DNA from: Butyrivibrio sp.
Lineage (GTDB): Bacteria; Bacillota; Clostridia; Lachnospirales; Lachnospiraceae
NCBI RefSeq assembly: GCF_015056685.1
Contig: NZ_SVFW01000004.1
Coordinates: forward strand, 62,001-126,000
Direction of reading: 5' to 3'
Length of the DNA: 64,000 bases
Part shown: piece after piece, positions 39,046-48,690 of the stretch
How positions within the stretch are numbered: the first letter of the stretch is position 1
How the letters are laid out: the number at the start of each line of letters is the position of its first letter
The notes under the pieces: generated by a model
Database searches by the model: none
Told to the model about the DNA's origin: nothing
The model's input: only the letters and a program-made list of their open reading frames with translations
Translations under genes and position numbers: made by a program

Positions 39046-41553
39046 TTAGCTATTCTCATTTACATATATAGACAATCTGCTCTGTATGATATTTGCCACC
39101 TCATCAGCAGTCTTCTGTCCGCTAAAGAAAGCAGAAGCTTCTTCCATAATGATGTTATTAACGCTCTCGTTATAAGTAATTGGTTCATGCAAACTATTGA
39201 TAAAGTTCTCAATAAACTGAACATCTTCCTGAGTCAGCGGAGGAAGCTTGATTTCCTGATCACCAATCCAATAGTATTCTGCCTCTTCTTCCTTTGTCCC
39301 ATCATCATTTGTATAATATTTAACTTCTGTTGCTTCTTTTGCTTTTTTATCAAAGCTGGACTTCCTTACAGGGAAATCAAATTCCAGGCTATCCTGATAT
39401 TCCTCAAGGTAAAATGTCCTAAGGAACTGCCATATTCCTTCTGAATTCTTTGTTCTGGCACTTACTGCAAGTGTCGTATTTGGGGCAATTGTAGAATAGT
39501 TCTCACCTTTTTCATTAGGGAATCCAACAAATGAAATATCCTCACCAAACTGTCCATATTTCAATCTCTTATACTGATCAAATCCATAAATACCTGTCAA
39601 ACTCAAAATTGCTTCATTTGACCTGTAAATATCGTCAAGGTTTCTATCCCAGAGTGACTCATTGTATTGTTCCGGGAAATTCTTGGTGAATTCCAAAAGC
39701 TTTATGAAGCTCTCATCTGTGAAATTGCATTTCTTATTTTCCCAATCAATAAACTTATTTCCTGAAAAAGCAATTCCGTAGTTCATCATTTCCTGACGGT
39801 TCTGCGGTCCACAGACAAGATCATAGCTGATTCCCATGTCGGCTATCATTTTTTCTATATCATCAACAGATAGTACATTTTTGCCCTGAGTAAGCGAAGT
39901 CTTCATAGCTACAGTTGCAATGCTGAACCCAGGGACCATAAGATACATCTTATCTCCCGTCTTAAATGCATCCATTACAGAATCAATAAATTCAGTATTT
40001 GAAAGATCCGGGTCATTTTTTATAAAACTATTAAGATCAAGGAAAAGTCCCTTATTGATGAAGCTATCAACTGGTGAATCATTGTCAAATGTCATAATGT
40101 CAGGAATATTACCTGAAACAATGTCGAGATTAAATCTATTAGTCCCCTCGTTCCAGTTATCTTCTGTGTTATATACAGAATAATCTACAAGCTTTATCTT
40201 ATAATCCTGGTTTTCCTGATTAAACTTAACAGCAGCCTGCCTTACAGTATAATCAATGAATGATCCCCCAAGAGTGATCACCTGCTTATCTTTTACCTGA
40301 TCAGCAGGAACTTTAACAAGTCTTTCAAGAGAATAATTATACTCAAAATCGGGAAGTACAGCTAAAAACTCTGTGTCGCTGATGGCTGCTGCTGCGCTGA
40401 TCGAATAGGTTGCTGAAAGATCGGAATCAACATAGTCAAGCAATTTGGTAATCTTATCTGCCTTAAAGTCATAACCATAGATTGCTGATTCTGTACTGAC
40501 ATACAGATCATATCCATTACCTTCAAATACTGTCATGCTATTGTAACGCTCAAGAGCTGCTGATTTTTGTCCTATTTCTCCTTTTTCTACATCGATAGGT
40601 GCAATTAAATAGCCATCATTTCCATACCCTGCAAGGAAGATATTTCCATTAAAGCCCTGATAGAGCTCAAGATATGAGTCTTTGTATTCAGTTGACTTAC
40701 TTGTATCATAAACAAGAGTAAAGCCGTTATTTTCATCAAACTTCTCAATACCACGGCCATCATTTAGCAAAAGACCATACTTTTCTGAATAAACCATTCC
40801 ATATATCTGGAGATAATCGCCTTCAGCAAGGTCTTTATTGATGTCGTATTTATAGAGCATATTTCCCTGAGCATCATATTTCACAAGGTATCTTTCTTCC
40901 TGAGAAGAATCATACATTTCTGTGGAATAATCATATGAATCCTGCATTTTGTCTAAATCATCGTCTGAAGATGAATCTGCAGATGATCCATAGGTTGAAG
41001 CTTCCTGTGATGAAACACCCTCCGCAGAAGCATTCTCACTCGATGCTTCGATACTTATATTCTCTGTAGATACTTCAGTTTCAAGGGAGGACTCCTCAGA
41101 TGCTTCATTAGAGCTCTCCTCTTCATCCATTGTATGCATCTCGCCATCATCTTCCCAATGATAGATCTCTAAGAGCGCATAAATATTTCCGTCCTTATCA
41201 AAATTAAAACGGCTATAGCTCTCTCCGTTACTGTTAGGAAGATAAACTGTATTTAAACCTGAGCCATCGTAGCCAAAAGAATTAACCGCAACGCCTTTTC
41301 CATCTTCTCCGTAATAATCAACAGCATAAACCTTGTCTCCTGCAATCTTTACTGTTGAAATATTGTTGCCGTCAATATCAACGCCCATATCTTCAATCTT
41401 AAAAACATAATCCTTGGAACCTGTGGAAGCTTCATTAAGTATGCTGTCGTCTGAACTGCTTTTTTCTTTTCCGCAGCCGGCGAGCATTCCAATAGCCATA
41501 ACCATTGATAAAGCTATAGCTCCGGCCCTTTTTAATAAACCTTTTCTTTTCAT
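39046..41553 (-). CDS. Large lipoprotein: propeller-like N-terminal region fused to a sugar-type solute-binding domain
   Basis: 835 aa. Lipobox GMLAGC places the lipid on Cys27. Residues about 45-430 resemble a repetitive beta-rich (propeller-like) region, interrupted at about 130-215 by an acidic Ser/Glu-rich low-complexity insert. From about 430 to 835 the sequence is a family-1 solute-binding protein (ITLGGSFIDYTVRQAAVKFN, IVSGNIPDIM, TLAVSARTKNSEGIWQFL). It lies last in an operon with a CUT1 permease pair, so it is probably that pair's binding protein. The N-terminal fusion is unusual; it may dock to cell-surface or export partners. Confidence 0.78.
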   Translation of the reverse strand: MKRKGLLKRAGAIALSMVMAIGMLAGCGKEKSSSDDSILNEASTGSKDYVFKIEDMGVDIDGNNISTVKIAGDKVYAVDYYGEDGKGVAVNSFGYDGSGLNTVYLPNSNGESYSRFNFDKDGNIYALLEIYHWEDDGEMHTMDEEESSNEASEESSLETEVSTENISIEASSENASAEGVSSQEASTYGSSADSSSDDDLDKMQDSYDYSTEMYDSSQEERYLVKYDAQGNMLYKYDINKDLAEGDYLQIYGMVYSEKYGLLLNDGRGIEKFDENNGFTLVYDTSKSTEYKDSYLELYQGFNGNIFLAGYGNDGYLIAPIDVEKGEIGQKSAALERYNSMTVFEGNGYDLYVSTESAIYGYDFKADKITKLLDYVDSDLSATYSISAAAAISDTEFLAVLPDFEYNYSLERLVKVPADQVKDKQVITLGGSFIDYTVRQAAVKFNQENQDYKIKLVDYSVYNTEDNWNEGTNRFNLDIVSGNIPDIMTFDNDSPVDSFINKGLFLDLNSFIKNDPDLSNTEFIDSVMDAFKTGDKMYLMVPGFSIATVAMKTSLTQGKNVLSVDDIEKMIADMGISYDLVCGPQNRQEMMNYGIAFSGNKFIDWENKKCNFTDESFIKLLEFTKNFPEQYNESLWDRNLDDIYRSNEAILSLTGIYGFDQYKRLKYGQFGEDISFVGFPNEKGENYSTIAPNTTLAVSARTKNSEGIWQFLRTFYLEEYQDSLEFDFPVRKSSFDKKAKEATEVKYYTNDDGTKEEEAEYYWIGDQEIKLPPLTQEDVQFIENFINSLHEPITYNESVNNIIMEEASAFFSGQKTADEVANIIQSRLSIYVNENS

Positions 41554-41566
41554 AACATCTCTCCTC

Positions 41567-42805
41567 TCATAACCTCTTTTGAGCTCGTTTTACCTCATAA
41601 TCATATTTCTTTTCCATGAGATAATTGAATATACCTCTCACAGTCCATTTCTTGTTTCTGTATGCTCTAATGATAAACAGAACAATAATGACAACTACTA
41701 TAGTTCTGCATATTAGTCTGATCAAAAGAAGCGTTGCTAAAATATCTTCATACCCTCTGGCCAGATTTTCCCAATAAGGGAAAAATATAGCCTTGTTCCA
41801 CATACTCCTTGTCCCAAAGGACATTATCACATTAAGGAGGGCAAAAAACGAAAATCTTTCAGTGTTATCAATGACTGAAATATATGCATCATCAATAGCT
41901 GCGCTTTCCTTTACAATCTGAGCAACTATTCCATCAACAGGTCCTGGCATTACCACTTCGTAGCAATTTATACCACCTTTACTAGCTGTAGCACCATCCT
42001 CTGCAACCTCTGCACTTTCTGTTCTTCCGCTTAGTATTGTTCCATACTTACACAAGCTATCATATGAAATATAGGCTATGCTGGCATTCTGGCCTGATGC
42101 CTTTCGCATTTTGCCCTCTTCTCTTTTGACTACTCCAGAAACATAATGGGGCACATCGCCAATCATTACCATCTGCCCAACTACATCGTTGGAACCAAAG
42201 AGCTGCCAGGCAAGATCCTCATCTATAACAATCCCATCTTTCATAATGGCATCAGGCGAGTAGTAACTTCCTGATACCAGCTCTAAAGGGTGAAAAAGAA
42301 AGAAATCCCCCTCAGTGCCTATTGCTGTTACTTTATCTGCCATTTTGTTTTCAAAAGTGATCGATATAATTCCCTGGGCACTGTAACAGCTCGCAAAAAG
42401 TCTTGAGTCATCTACTTCTTCCTGTGAAGCATCTTCAGAATCTCCATTTGTCTCATCCAGTGTCTGTGTTTCAATTATCACAGGGGTGGTACTTTTTGCA
42501 TCATCATCTTCCTCATCTTCAACAATGCCCACATCATTCATTTTTGCCTGAAGGATATACTCAAGCTTTCTTATGTAATCCGAATCTATAAGCTGGTCTT
42601 CTGTAAAAAAAGCACTGACCTGAGTCATTTTTCTCCCATCAGACCACCTCTGGCCTTCTGCCTGTTCAGGAAGTCTGCTGATAAGAGCTCTGCTGTATGC
42701 TCCCAGAAGAAGGTCAGCGGCAATAAGAATGATCACAAGGATAAAGACTTTGTTCTTAAAAAGCTGTATTAAACTATTCTGTATTTCTTTAAACTTTGTC
42801 TTCAT
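41567..42805 (-). CDS. MacB-like membrane protein with extracellular domain
   Basis: 412 aa. One hydrophobic span near residues 18-37 (VFILVIILIAADLLLGAY), then a large external region of about 300 residues. That region has an acidic low-complexity patch near 95-130 and MacB periplasmic-core features (VSGSYYSPDAIMKDGIVIDEDLAWQLFGS, VVGQMVMIGD). Two spans near 345-390 and a basic tail follow. It lacks the usual three C-terminal FtsX spans with the GIGIMNI motif, so it looks like a reduced or divergent permease. Its ATG overlaps the preceding stop as TAATG, tying it to the HlyD adaptor. Confidence 0.65.
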   Translation of the reverse strand: MKTKFKEIQNSLIQLFKNKVFILVIILIAADLLLGAYSRALISRLPEQAEGQRWSDGRKMTQVSAFFTEDQLIDSDYIRKLEYILQAKMNDVGIVEDEEDDDAKSTTPVIIETQTLDETNGDSEDASQEEVDDSRLFASCYSAQGIISITFENKMADKVTAIGTEGDFFLFHPLELVSGSYYSPDAIMKDGIVIDEDLAWQLFGSNDVVGQMVMIGDVPHYVSGVVKREEGKMRKASGQNASIAYISYDSLCKYGTILSGRTESAEVAEDGATASKGGINCYEVVMPGPVDGIVAQIVKESAAIDDAYISVIDNTERFSFFALLNVIMSFGTRSMWNKAIFFPYWENLARGYEDILATLLLIRLICRTIVVVIIVLFIIRAYRNKKWTVRGIFNYLMEKKYDYEVKRAQKRL

Positions 42806-44646
42806 TACTCGTTAGAAAGCCTTACCTGTTCTCCTGCTTTTACAGGTTTATTGGCAGTTGTGATGACATATTCATAATCATCAATTGCTGCTGTGATAGC
42901 TGAATTCTTGTCATCAGATGCAACAACTGTCACATCCGCTCTTGTAGCGGTATATCTGTTTCCAAGAGGTGATGATTTGCTCTTTACAATAAGGACAAAC
43001 TTACCATTTGTATCTGTCTTAATGGCACTGTTTGGAACTATCATGTCATAGTTTTGACTTCTCTCTCCTATAGCCAGTGAAAGAGACTGACCCGGAGTAA
43101 CTTCTGTGCTCTCGATTTTAAATGTAAGAAGCTTTTTTCCTGCAGGATCCTGTTTATCATTTTTTATAGATGTAAGCGTTGCTTTAAAATCAGAACTAAA
43201 CTGCCATGCATTCTGTGGCTGAGCTGCATCACCGACTTTAAGCTTTTGTGCCTGAGAATTGCTTACAGAAAAGCTTGTTGTCATATCTTTTCCATCAACC
43301 TGAATGACTGCAATCGTCTCATCTGCAGAAGTTGACTCACCTGCAACCTTATTTACAGAAGAAACAATTCCCGCAACAGGGCTCTTTACTGATGCTCCAA
43401 CAGACTCTGCTTCAAGTTTGGCGATTTTCTCTTTCTGGGCAGTAATCCTGTCTCTCTGGCTGCATAATGATATTTCTGTGTTAATACTCTTTAAAGCCTT
43501 ATCTCTCTCGTCAGTAATTACCTTTAATGCCGCATCTGCCTCAGATTTAATCTGATTTGCTTTTGCAAGCTTCTGATCATATGTGATACCGAGCTGCTTA
43601 ACATATGTTCCAAGCTGCGAAATATCTTTCGAAGCATTATTCAAAAAGACATCCAGATCCTGAATTTTGCTGTCATAGGCATTATACTCACTTTTCAGAT
43701 CTATATATTTCTTTGAAACATGATCCTGCTCTGCCTGAAGATCATCAACTTTTCCATAAAGACTCTCGTAAACAGTCTTGTTATTTTCATATTGTGTCTT
43801 AGCGATGGTATACTCTGAAGTCGAGCTATCCATTGAGTCAAGACTTGTCTTTTCGACGATAAGGTTGTTGATTGCATCAAGCCTTGATCCGGTAGTAGTA
43901 AGTTCCGTGCTAACCGCAGTTTTTTTGACATCTATATTCTCTTTATCAGCACTGGCCTGATCGCCGGAATATTCAGGTGTCAATGCATTATAATTAACCT
44001 CATTGGTATCAATTGTTTTTGAAGTTGTCAGGTAAGTAACAGTAGCCTGCGCATCAGCTGCTGCCTGAACTGCAGCATCATATCTGTCATTGACGTCCTT
44101 AAGCTGAACCTGATACGTATCAAATGTAGCTGTCTTACCATTTCTTACCCTGGTTATAACATCATTCGGAACAGCACCTGAAAATAAAGCCTGTTCATAA
44201 GCAAGCTCCAGATCATCCAATTTATCTTTTGCTTCTGTAAGCTCCTCTGATTCCTTATCCTCCAGATAATAGATAACATCACCGATTTCTACATGCGCAC
44301 CCTCTTTAACTGCTACCCCTGAAATCTTTCTTGTTTCTTTTACCGTAATATTGTATGGATCCTCTGCAGTAACTGTTCCGGTTCCTCTTATCTGCGGGCT
44401 GATAGATCCGCTCTCTATCTGAACCGTTGCAACCTGTGGAAGCGTGTAGTTCATAATAGTATTAGAAAAAAAAGTAAGAACCAGCATTACTGAAAGAAAG
44501 GCGATAGCCACGTTCTTTACAACGTCTTTCCTGTTTTTTACATTAGATATACTTCCTGAATCCCTGATTTTCCCAATTACCTTTCCCTCAGAATCAATAA
44601 TCTCTCCAAGGTTTGAATCTTTTCTTTCGTCAAAATTTTCTGACAT
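42805..44646 (-). CDS. HlyD/RND-type efflux membrane-fusion adaptor
   Basis: 613 aa. A cytoplasmic tail of about 45 residues, one span (about 46-68), a lipoyl half-motif (ITVKETRKISGVAVKEGAHVEIGDVIYYLED), a very long coiled coil (about 130-410), the second lipoyl half (VKSPVAGIVSSVNKVAGESTSADETIAVIQ) and beta-barrel domains. It would bridge a membrane transporter to the outside across the cell wall. The next gene encodes a MacB-like protein with which it could form a MacA/MacB-style pair. The GGGGAG ribosome site is clear. Confidence 0.85.
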   Translation of the reverse strand: MSENFDERKDSNLGEIIDSEGKVIGKIRDSGSISNVKNRKDVVKNVAIAFLSVMLVLTFFSNTIMNYTLPQVATVQIESGSISPQIRGTGTVTAEDPYNITVKETRKISGVAVKEGAHVEIGDVIYYLEDKESEELTEAKDKLDDLELAYEQALFSGAVPNDVITRVRNGKTATFDTYQVQLKDVNDRYDAAVQAAADAQATVTYLTTSKTIDTNEVNYNALTPEYSGDQASADKENIDVKKTAVSTELTTTGSRLDAINNLIVEKTSLDSMDSSTSEYTIAKTQYENNKTVYESLYGKVDDLQAEQDHVSKKYIDLKSEYNAYDSKIQDLDVFLNNASKDISQLGTYVKQLGITYDQKLAKANQIKSEADAALKVITDERDKALKSINTEISLCSQRDRITAQKEKIAKLEAESVGASVKSPVAGIVSSVNKVAGESTSADETIAVIQVDGKDMTTSFSVSNSQAQKLKVGDAAQPQNAWQFSSDFKATLTSIKNDKQDPAGKKLLTFKIESTEVTPGQSLSLAIGERSQNYDMIVPNSAIKTDTNGKFVLIVKSKSSPLGNRYTATRADVTVVASDDKNSAITAAIDDYEYVITTANKPVKAGEQVRLSNE

Positions 44647-44672
44647 AACAAAACTCCCCTAAAATAAAAATT

Positions 44673-45587
44673 TTATCCCTTAATTCCTCCCTGGTAGGAA
44701 ATGCCTTCTACCAGATAATCTTCACCATATAAAAATATAAGAAGCGGTGGAACCAGATATATTACAGCCACAGCAAAAGCAAGACTTATTTCTCCCGAAT
44801 TTATCTTAGAAAGAAAGACAGAAAGCGGATGAAGATCCGGATCACCCAAAAGAATAAGAGGCTGTTCAACCATATTCCAATAATCAAAAAATACAAGTAT
44901 AGCAATTGAAGCAATTCCTCCTTTACATAATGGCATGTTGATCCTTGAAAAAATGTACCACTCATCTGCTCCGTCTATTGAAGCTGCCTCCAGTACTTCC
45001 GTCGGAATCCTTCTCATAAATTTAGTCAAAAGATATACTGCAAAAGGAGAAAAAAATCCGGGAAGCCATATGGACCACCTTGTCCCATATATTCCCAAAG
45101 CCTTTGAAACCAGGAAATTGGGCACCAGCGTAACCTGATAAGGCATGAGCATCATAATAATATAGGCAAAAAAGATTGCTCTTTTTAATTTACCGTCATA
45201 TCTTGAAAAGCCGTACGCCGCAAGGGTTGCAATTCCCAGTTGAACCACCACAATCGGAGCCACATAAATTATTGAATTCCAAAACTTAAGCAGATACTGC
45301 GGACTTTTGAAAAGAACTGTAAAATACTGAGCAAACGTCACCATATCGGGGATGAATTTCAGATTCACAGTTTTTGAGATAAAAATTTTTCCTCCCTTTT
45401 CAGTGGTAGCAAATATCGAACCATAATTGGCATTTATCTCAGAACTTGACATGAACGAATTTGTTATTGTCAATATGATTGGCATCAGGAAAACAACTGC
45501 AAAAACCAAAGCTGCAATTGTTACAATCCCGGTTTTTATGTTATCTATCCGCCTTTTCTTTTTGTACATTTTTTGTAGCATATTCAT
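44673..45587 (-). CDS. Carbohydrate ABC transporter permease, MalG type (CUT1)
   Basis: 304 aa with six membrane spans. The EAA loop is EAASIDGADEWYIFSRINMPLCKGG and the protein ends YLVEGISYQGGIKG, a pattern like the MalG C-terminus. It begins 6 bp past the stop of the MalF-like gene, with GAAGGG as ribosome site. The segment ISKTVNLKFIPDMVTFAQYFTVLFKSP is the periplasmic P2-like loop. It should work with that permease and the downstream binding lipoprotein; the ATPase would come from elsewhere in the genome. Confidence 0.88.
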   Translation of the reverse strand: MNMLQKMYKKKRRIDNIKTGIVTIAALVFAVVFLMPIILTITNSFMSSSEINANYGSIFATTEKGGKIFISKTVNLKFIPDMVTFAQYFTVLFKSPQYLLKFWNSIIYVAPIVVVQLGIATLAAYGFSRYDGKLKRAIFFAYIIMMLMPYQVTLVPNFLVSKALGIYGTRWSIWLPGFFSPFAVYLLTKFMRRIPTEVLEAASIDGADEWYIFSRINMPLCKGGIASIAILVFFDYWNMVEQPLILLGDPDLHPLSVFLSKINSGEISLAFAVAVIYLVPPLLIFLYGEDYLVEGISYQGGIKG

Positions 45588-45593
45588 GCTGTT

Positions 45594-46517
45594 TTACCCT
45601 TCTACATCCTTTCCGTAGTAGTTCTCAACAGCATACATGATGTAGACGAGACCGGTTACTACTATAAACATAATTATTGCTGCAGCAGAAAGCTTTTGAT
45701 AATCAAGAGAAGCAAATGTATTGTTCATAAAATGCTGCAGCATATAAAGCGAATCTACAGGATAATCTCCCGTCATCAGGTAAACTTCTCTAAATACCTT
45801 AAATGAATTGATTAGAGACATTATCGTAACAAAGAGTATTGACGATGACATGTATCTGACCTTTATATACCAAAAAATCTGGTATTTTGATGCATTTTCA
45901 AGTTCAGCCACCTCAAGTAGTTCTTTGGGAATGCTTGCAAGAGCTGACATAAACAGAATCATGTTGTACCCCAGGTTTTTCCAGAGAAAAAGAGCTATTA
46001 TAACCACCTGTGCCTTGTCAGACTTAAGCCAGTCAATCTTATCTGCTCCAAAAGCTGCCGTGAAATTATTTATAATGCCGTTGTAATGAAACATTACCTG
46101 CCAAATAAGAACAACCGATGCTGTTGGAACCATCAATGGGCTTAAAAAAAATGACCTGAAATAACTCTTAAATGGAATTCTGGATTCCATTACGGCAGCC
46201 AGAAAAAGTGACAGCAAAACCGCAAGAGGAACAGCAACCAACGAAAACTTAAAGGTATTTATCCCCGCCATTTTAAACGCACCATTGTTCCAGACATTTA
46301 TATAATTAGCAAAACCTACAAAATTCTTTTGAATGGGATTATTGATCAAAGAATAATAGATAACAACTCCAAAGGGAGCTACAAAAAATAGCATAACTCC
46401 CAATAAAGACGGAGCAAGAAAGAGCCATGATATTAGGCTCTTTCGCTCATTTGAAGAAAGCTCCCCTTTGAATAGTCTATGTATTTTTCTCCTCACCCTA
46501 GCACAAAACTTAAACAC
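45594..46517 (-). CDS. Carbohydrate ABC transporter permease, MalF/UgpA type (CUT1)
   Basis: 307 aa. The first span LISWLFLAPSLLGVMLFFVAPFGVVIYYS follows a basic cytoplasmic N-terminus. The EAA-like loop reads ELLEVAELENASKYQIFWYIKVRYM; it is atypical, with Glu in place of the usual DGA Asp-Gly. No ATG is near the N-terminus, so the start appears to be GTG (46515-46517) behind AAGG; a GTG seven codons later is an alternative. It pairs with the MalG-type gene. The operon also carries an exporter, so the direction of transport as a unit is unclear. Confidence 0.83.
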   Translation of the reverse strand: MFKFCARVRRKIHRLFKGELSSNERKSLISWLFLAPSLLGVMLFFVAPFGVVIYYSLINNPIQKNFVGFANYINVWNNGAFKMAGINTFKFSLVAVPLAVLLSLFLAAVMESRIPFKSYFRSFFLSPLMVPTASVVLIWQVMFHYNGIINNFTAAFGADKIDWLKSDKAQVVIIALFLWKNLGYNMILFMSALASIPKELLEVAELENASKYQIFWYIKVRYMSSSILFVTIMSLINSFKVFREVYLMTGDYPVDSLYMLQHFMNNTFASLDYQKLSAAAIIMFIVVTGLVYIMYAVENYYGKDVEG

Positions 46518-46521
46518 AACC

Positions 46522-48690
46522 TTACTCAGTATCCTTCACTACAAATTCTGGAACTTTCCCCTTTAAGAATGAATAATATGATCCATCGCTCCCATAATAA
46601 TCGCTGCCATCAGATTTTTTCGTTATTACAACACTGTACTTGTTGTCTTTCTGACTATAATCATACCAATTTCCATTATAATCTGAAGTAACGATATCTT
46701 GAAGTATTTCTGACACTTCTTTGCTATTTTTTACTGGATCATAAGTAGCACTGGTAGTCATCACTTCTTCATCGCGCAGGTACTTGCCTGAATCAAAATC
46801 ATCAAGGTTATAACCCGGATAATAATTATCAACTCTTATGCTGCTTATCATCTCAGGTGAAAGCTTGGGCTCAACATAGATATTATGGTCTTTGATAAGT
46901 TTCAGCAGATTTGTACTGGTCTCATAAACAGGAACAGAAACGTTTACATAATGAGTCCCATTGCTGGAAAATTCCAAACTACCAATTGGCTGATTTTTTT
47001 TCAGGTATGAATAATTCGCCCCCTCTAAAATATCTTTTCTGTAAGCATCACTTATTTCAACATATGTAATGGTATCGTCAGACTTCCTTCCACCGGCAGA
47101 AACATATGAAACACTATTATTACCCACGTTGGAACCTGTCATTTCTCTAATTGCATCATCATCAAAGCAAATGTAATGGCCCTTTTTATACTCTTCACTT
47201 GAAATAATGCTATCCATCAAAGTCTCATCAGTATCATAAGGAACAAAAATGCATCTGTATATCTTTCTTCCATCCTTCATCCTATAAAGGATTGATAACT
47301 CATAGCCCTTTGAATAATAAGAGTCCGTATCATAGTTTTTTCTTCCATCCATTCCGATAGATGCCAGTTTGATAAAAGAGTCAACATCAGTTATGTACAT
47401 GTGCTTTTCACAGTACCCATCTCCAAACATGCCTCGACCGATCCACACATTGAAGTTATAGTCATCTTCAAGAATTGCACAGCTCTCAACCTTTTCAGGT
47501 GCCGGAACATAGGAATCAAAGCCGATAAGATCTCCTCTTAACACAACAAACACCAAAAGAACCATACAAACTGAAATGATTGTTGAAGCCTTGCCCTTAG
47601 TAAATCTCCTAATATTGGCATCAAGGATAACCTCGATGAAACATCCGGTTAAAGCTGTGGCAAGCAGCATGATAACACACATCATTATGAAGAGCTTATC
47701 ATTCCATACATAGTCATTCATCATGTAGACCAGTATTCCTGCCGCTACTCCCGCCATAATGCTTACGATTACTTTAATGCACCATCTAAAAGGTCTAAAT
47801 ACAAAGCTTTTGCCCGCCATTTCAGCTTTTCTTTTCTTGCTGAAAATGATAACAAAGATAAATGCAATAATTCCAACAATAAAAGTATCTATATCCAGTC
47901 TCAAATTATCTTTTGCGAGTTCAAAAACCATTTTTGCATTAAATTCGTCGTCATAATTCAAATTCGTGTTATACAAAGCATAAAATCTGTCATATAAAGG
48001 AGACAGAATGGCACTAAATTTTTCAGAATAAGAGAATGTTTTAAAGAATATCTCTTTCAAACCTCTTATTTCAGCAGAAATCGCCACAGAAACTATTGCA
48101 AAAAAGCCTGTCAAAAGAAATGCCGAAAGCATTGTTCCACTGAGCATGATAGCAAGTACAGTCACATTGTATACTGTCAAAAACAGTACAACAGACCTCA
48201 AAAACTCAATGAGTACTGAGAACAAGACTGCATTATTTACTGCTCCCATACCTACTGCGATCAAAAATGCTATGAGCTCAACTGAGCCAAAGATTATAAG
48301 GAAGGTAACAAATGCATTGACGTAGTTCTTTTTTATTCTCTGAAATCTCGTAGTTGGCTGGCTAAGATAGAAATCCATCTGGCTTTGGTTAAACACATAG
48401 GAAAAACCCTGAAATGCAAATGCGATCGCGACTAGTGTCACAAGCCCAAAGGTCACGCTGTTTATTCCCATTACCAAAGAAACTGCCTTGCATTTTTCAA
48501 CCTTAAGGACTACATCTGACTGTCCGTACATAGCTGCATAGTTTATGCACCTTGAAACAAGCAGTATCACTCCGAAAATAAAATAGCCAGCTACAAAAGG
48601 AAGCGCAACAAGAGCTGTCCAAAGAGTTCTTGTAATATATTTTTTCTGATTCTTAAGCTTTTCACTGAAGGATAAATTTCCTGATGTCAT
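46522..48690 (-). CDS. ABC-2-type transporter membrane subunit
   Basis: 722 aa from ATG 48690, with GGAGG 9 bp upstream and overlapping the end of the ATPase gene by 29 bp. About 6-8 hydrophobic spans lie in the first 400 residues (VALPFVAGYFIFGVILLVSRC, the QPTTRFQRIKKNYVNAF loop typical of ABC-2 exporters, and VLFFLTVYNVTVLAIMLSG). Residues about 410-722 form an external soluble domain. It should form the membrane part of the exporter powered by the ATPase encoded upstream. Large ABC-2 proteins of this kind are common next to GntR regulators in Firmicutes. Confidence 0.8.
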   Translation of the reverse strand: MTSGNLSFSEKLKNQKKYITRTLWTALVALPFVAGYFIFGVILLVSRCINYAAMYGQSDVVLKVEKCKAVSLVMGINSVTFGLVTLVAIAFAFQGFSYVFNQSQMDFYLSQPTTRFQRIKKNYVNAFVTFLIIFGSVELIAFLIAVGMGAVNNAVLFSVLIEFLRSVVLFLTVYNVTVLAIMLSGTMLSAFLLTGFFAIVSVAISAEIRGLKEIFFKTFSYSEKFSAILSPLYDRFYALYNTNLNYDDEFNAKMVFELAKDNLRLDIDTFIVGIIAFIFVIIFSKKRKAEMAGKSFVFRPFRWCIKVIVSIMAGVAAGILVYMMNDYVWNDKLFIMMCVIMLLATALTGCFIEVILDANIRRFTKGKASTIISVCMVLLVFVVLRGDLIGFDSYVPAPEKVESCAILEDDYNFNVWIGRGMFGDGYCEKHMYITDVDSFIKLASIGMDGRKNYDTDSYYSKGYELSILYRMKDGRKIYRCIFVPYDTDETLMDSIISSEEYKKGHYICFDDDAIREMTGSNVGNNSVSYVSAGGRKSDDTITYVEISDAYRKDILEGANYSYLKKNQPIGSLEFSSNGTHYVNVSVPVYETSTNLLKLIKDHNIYVEPKLSPEMISSIRVDNYYPGYNLDDFDSGKYLRDEEVMTTSATYDPVKNSKEVSEILQDIVTSDYNGNWYDYSQKDNKYSVVITKKSDGSDYYGSDGSYYSFLKGKVPEFVVKDTE

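Noticed and set aside
43171..43184. TGTAAGCGTT sequence resembling the hexuronate operator
   Set aside because: It lies inside the HlyD coding region and only one half-site matches.
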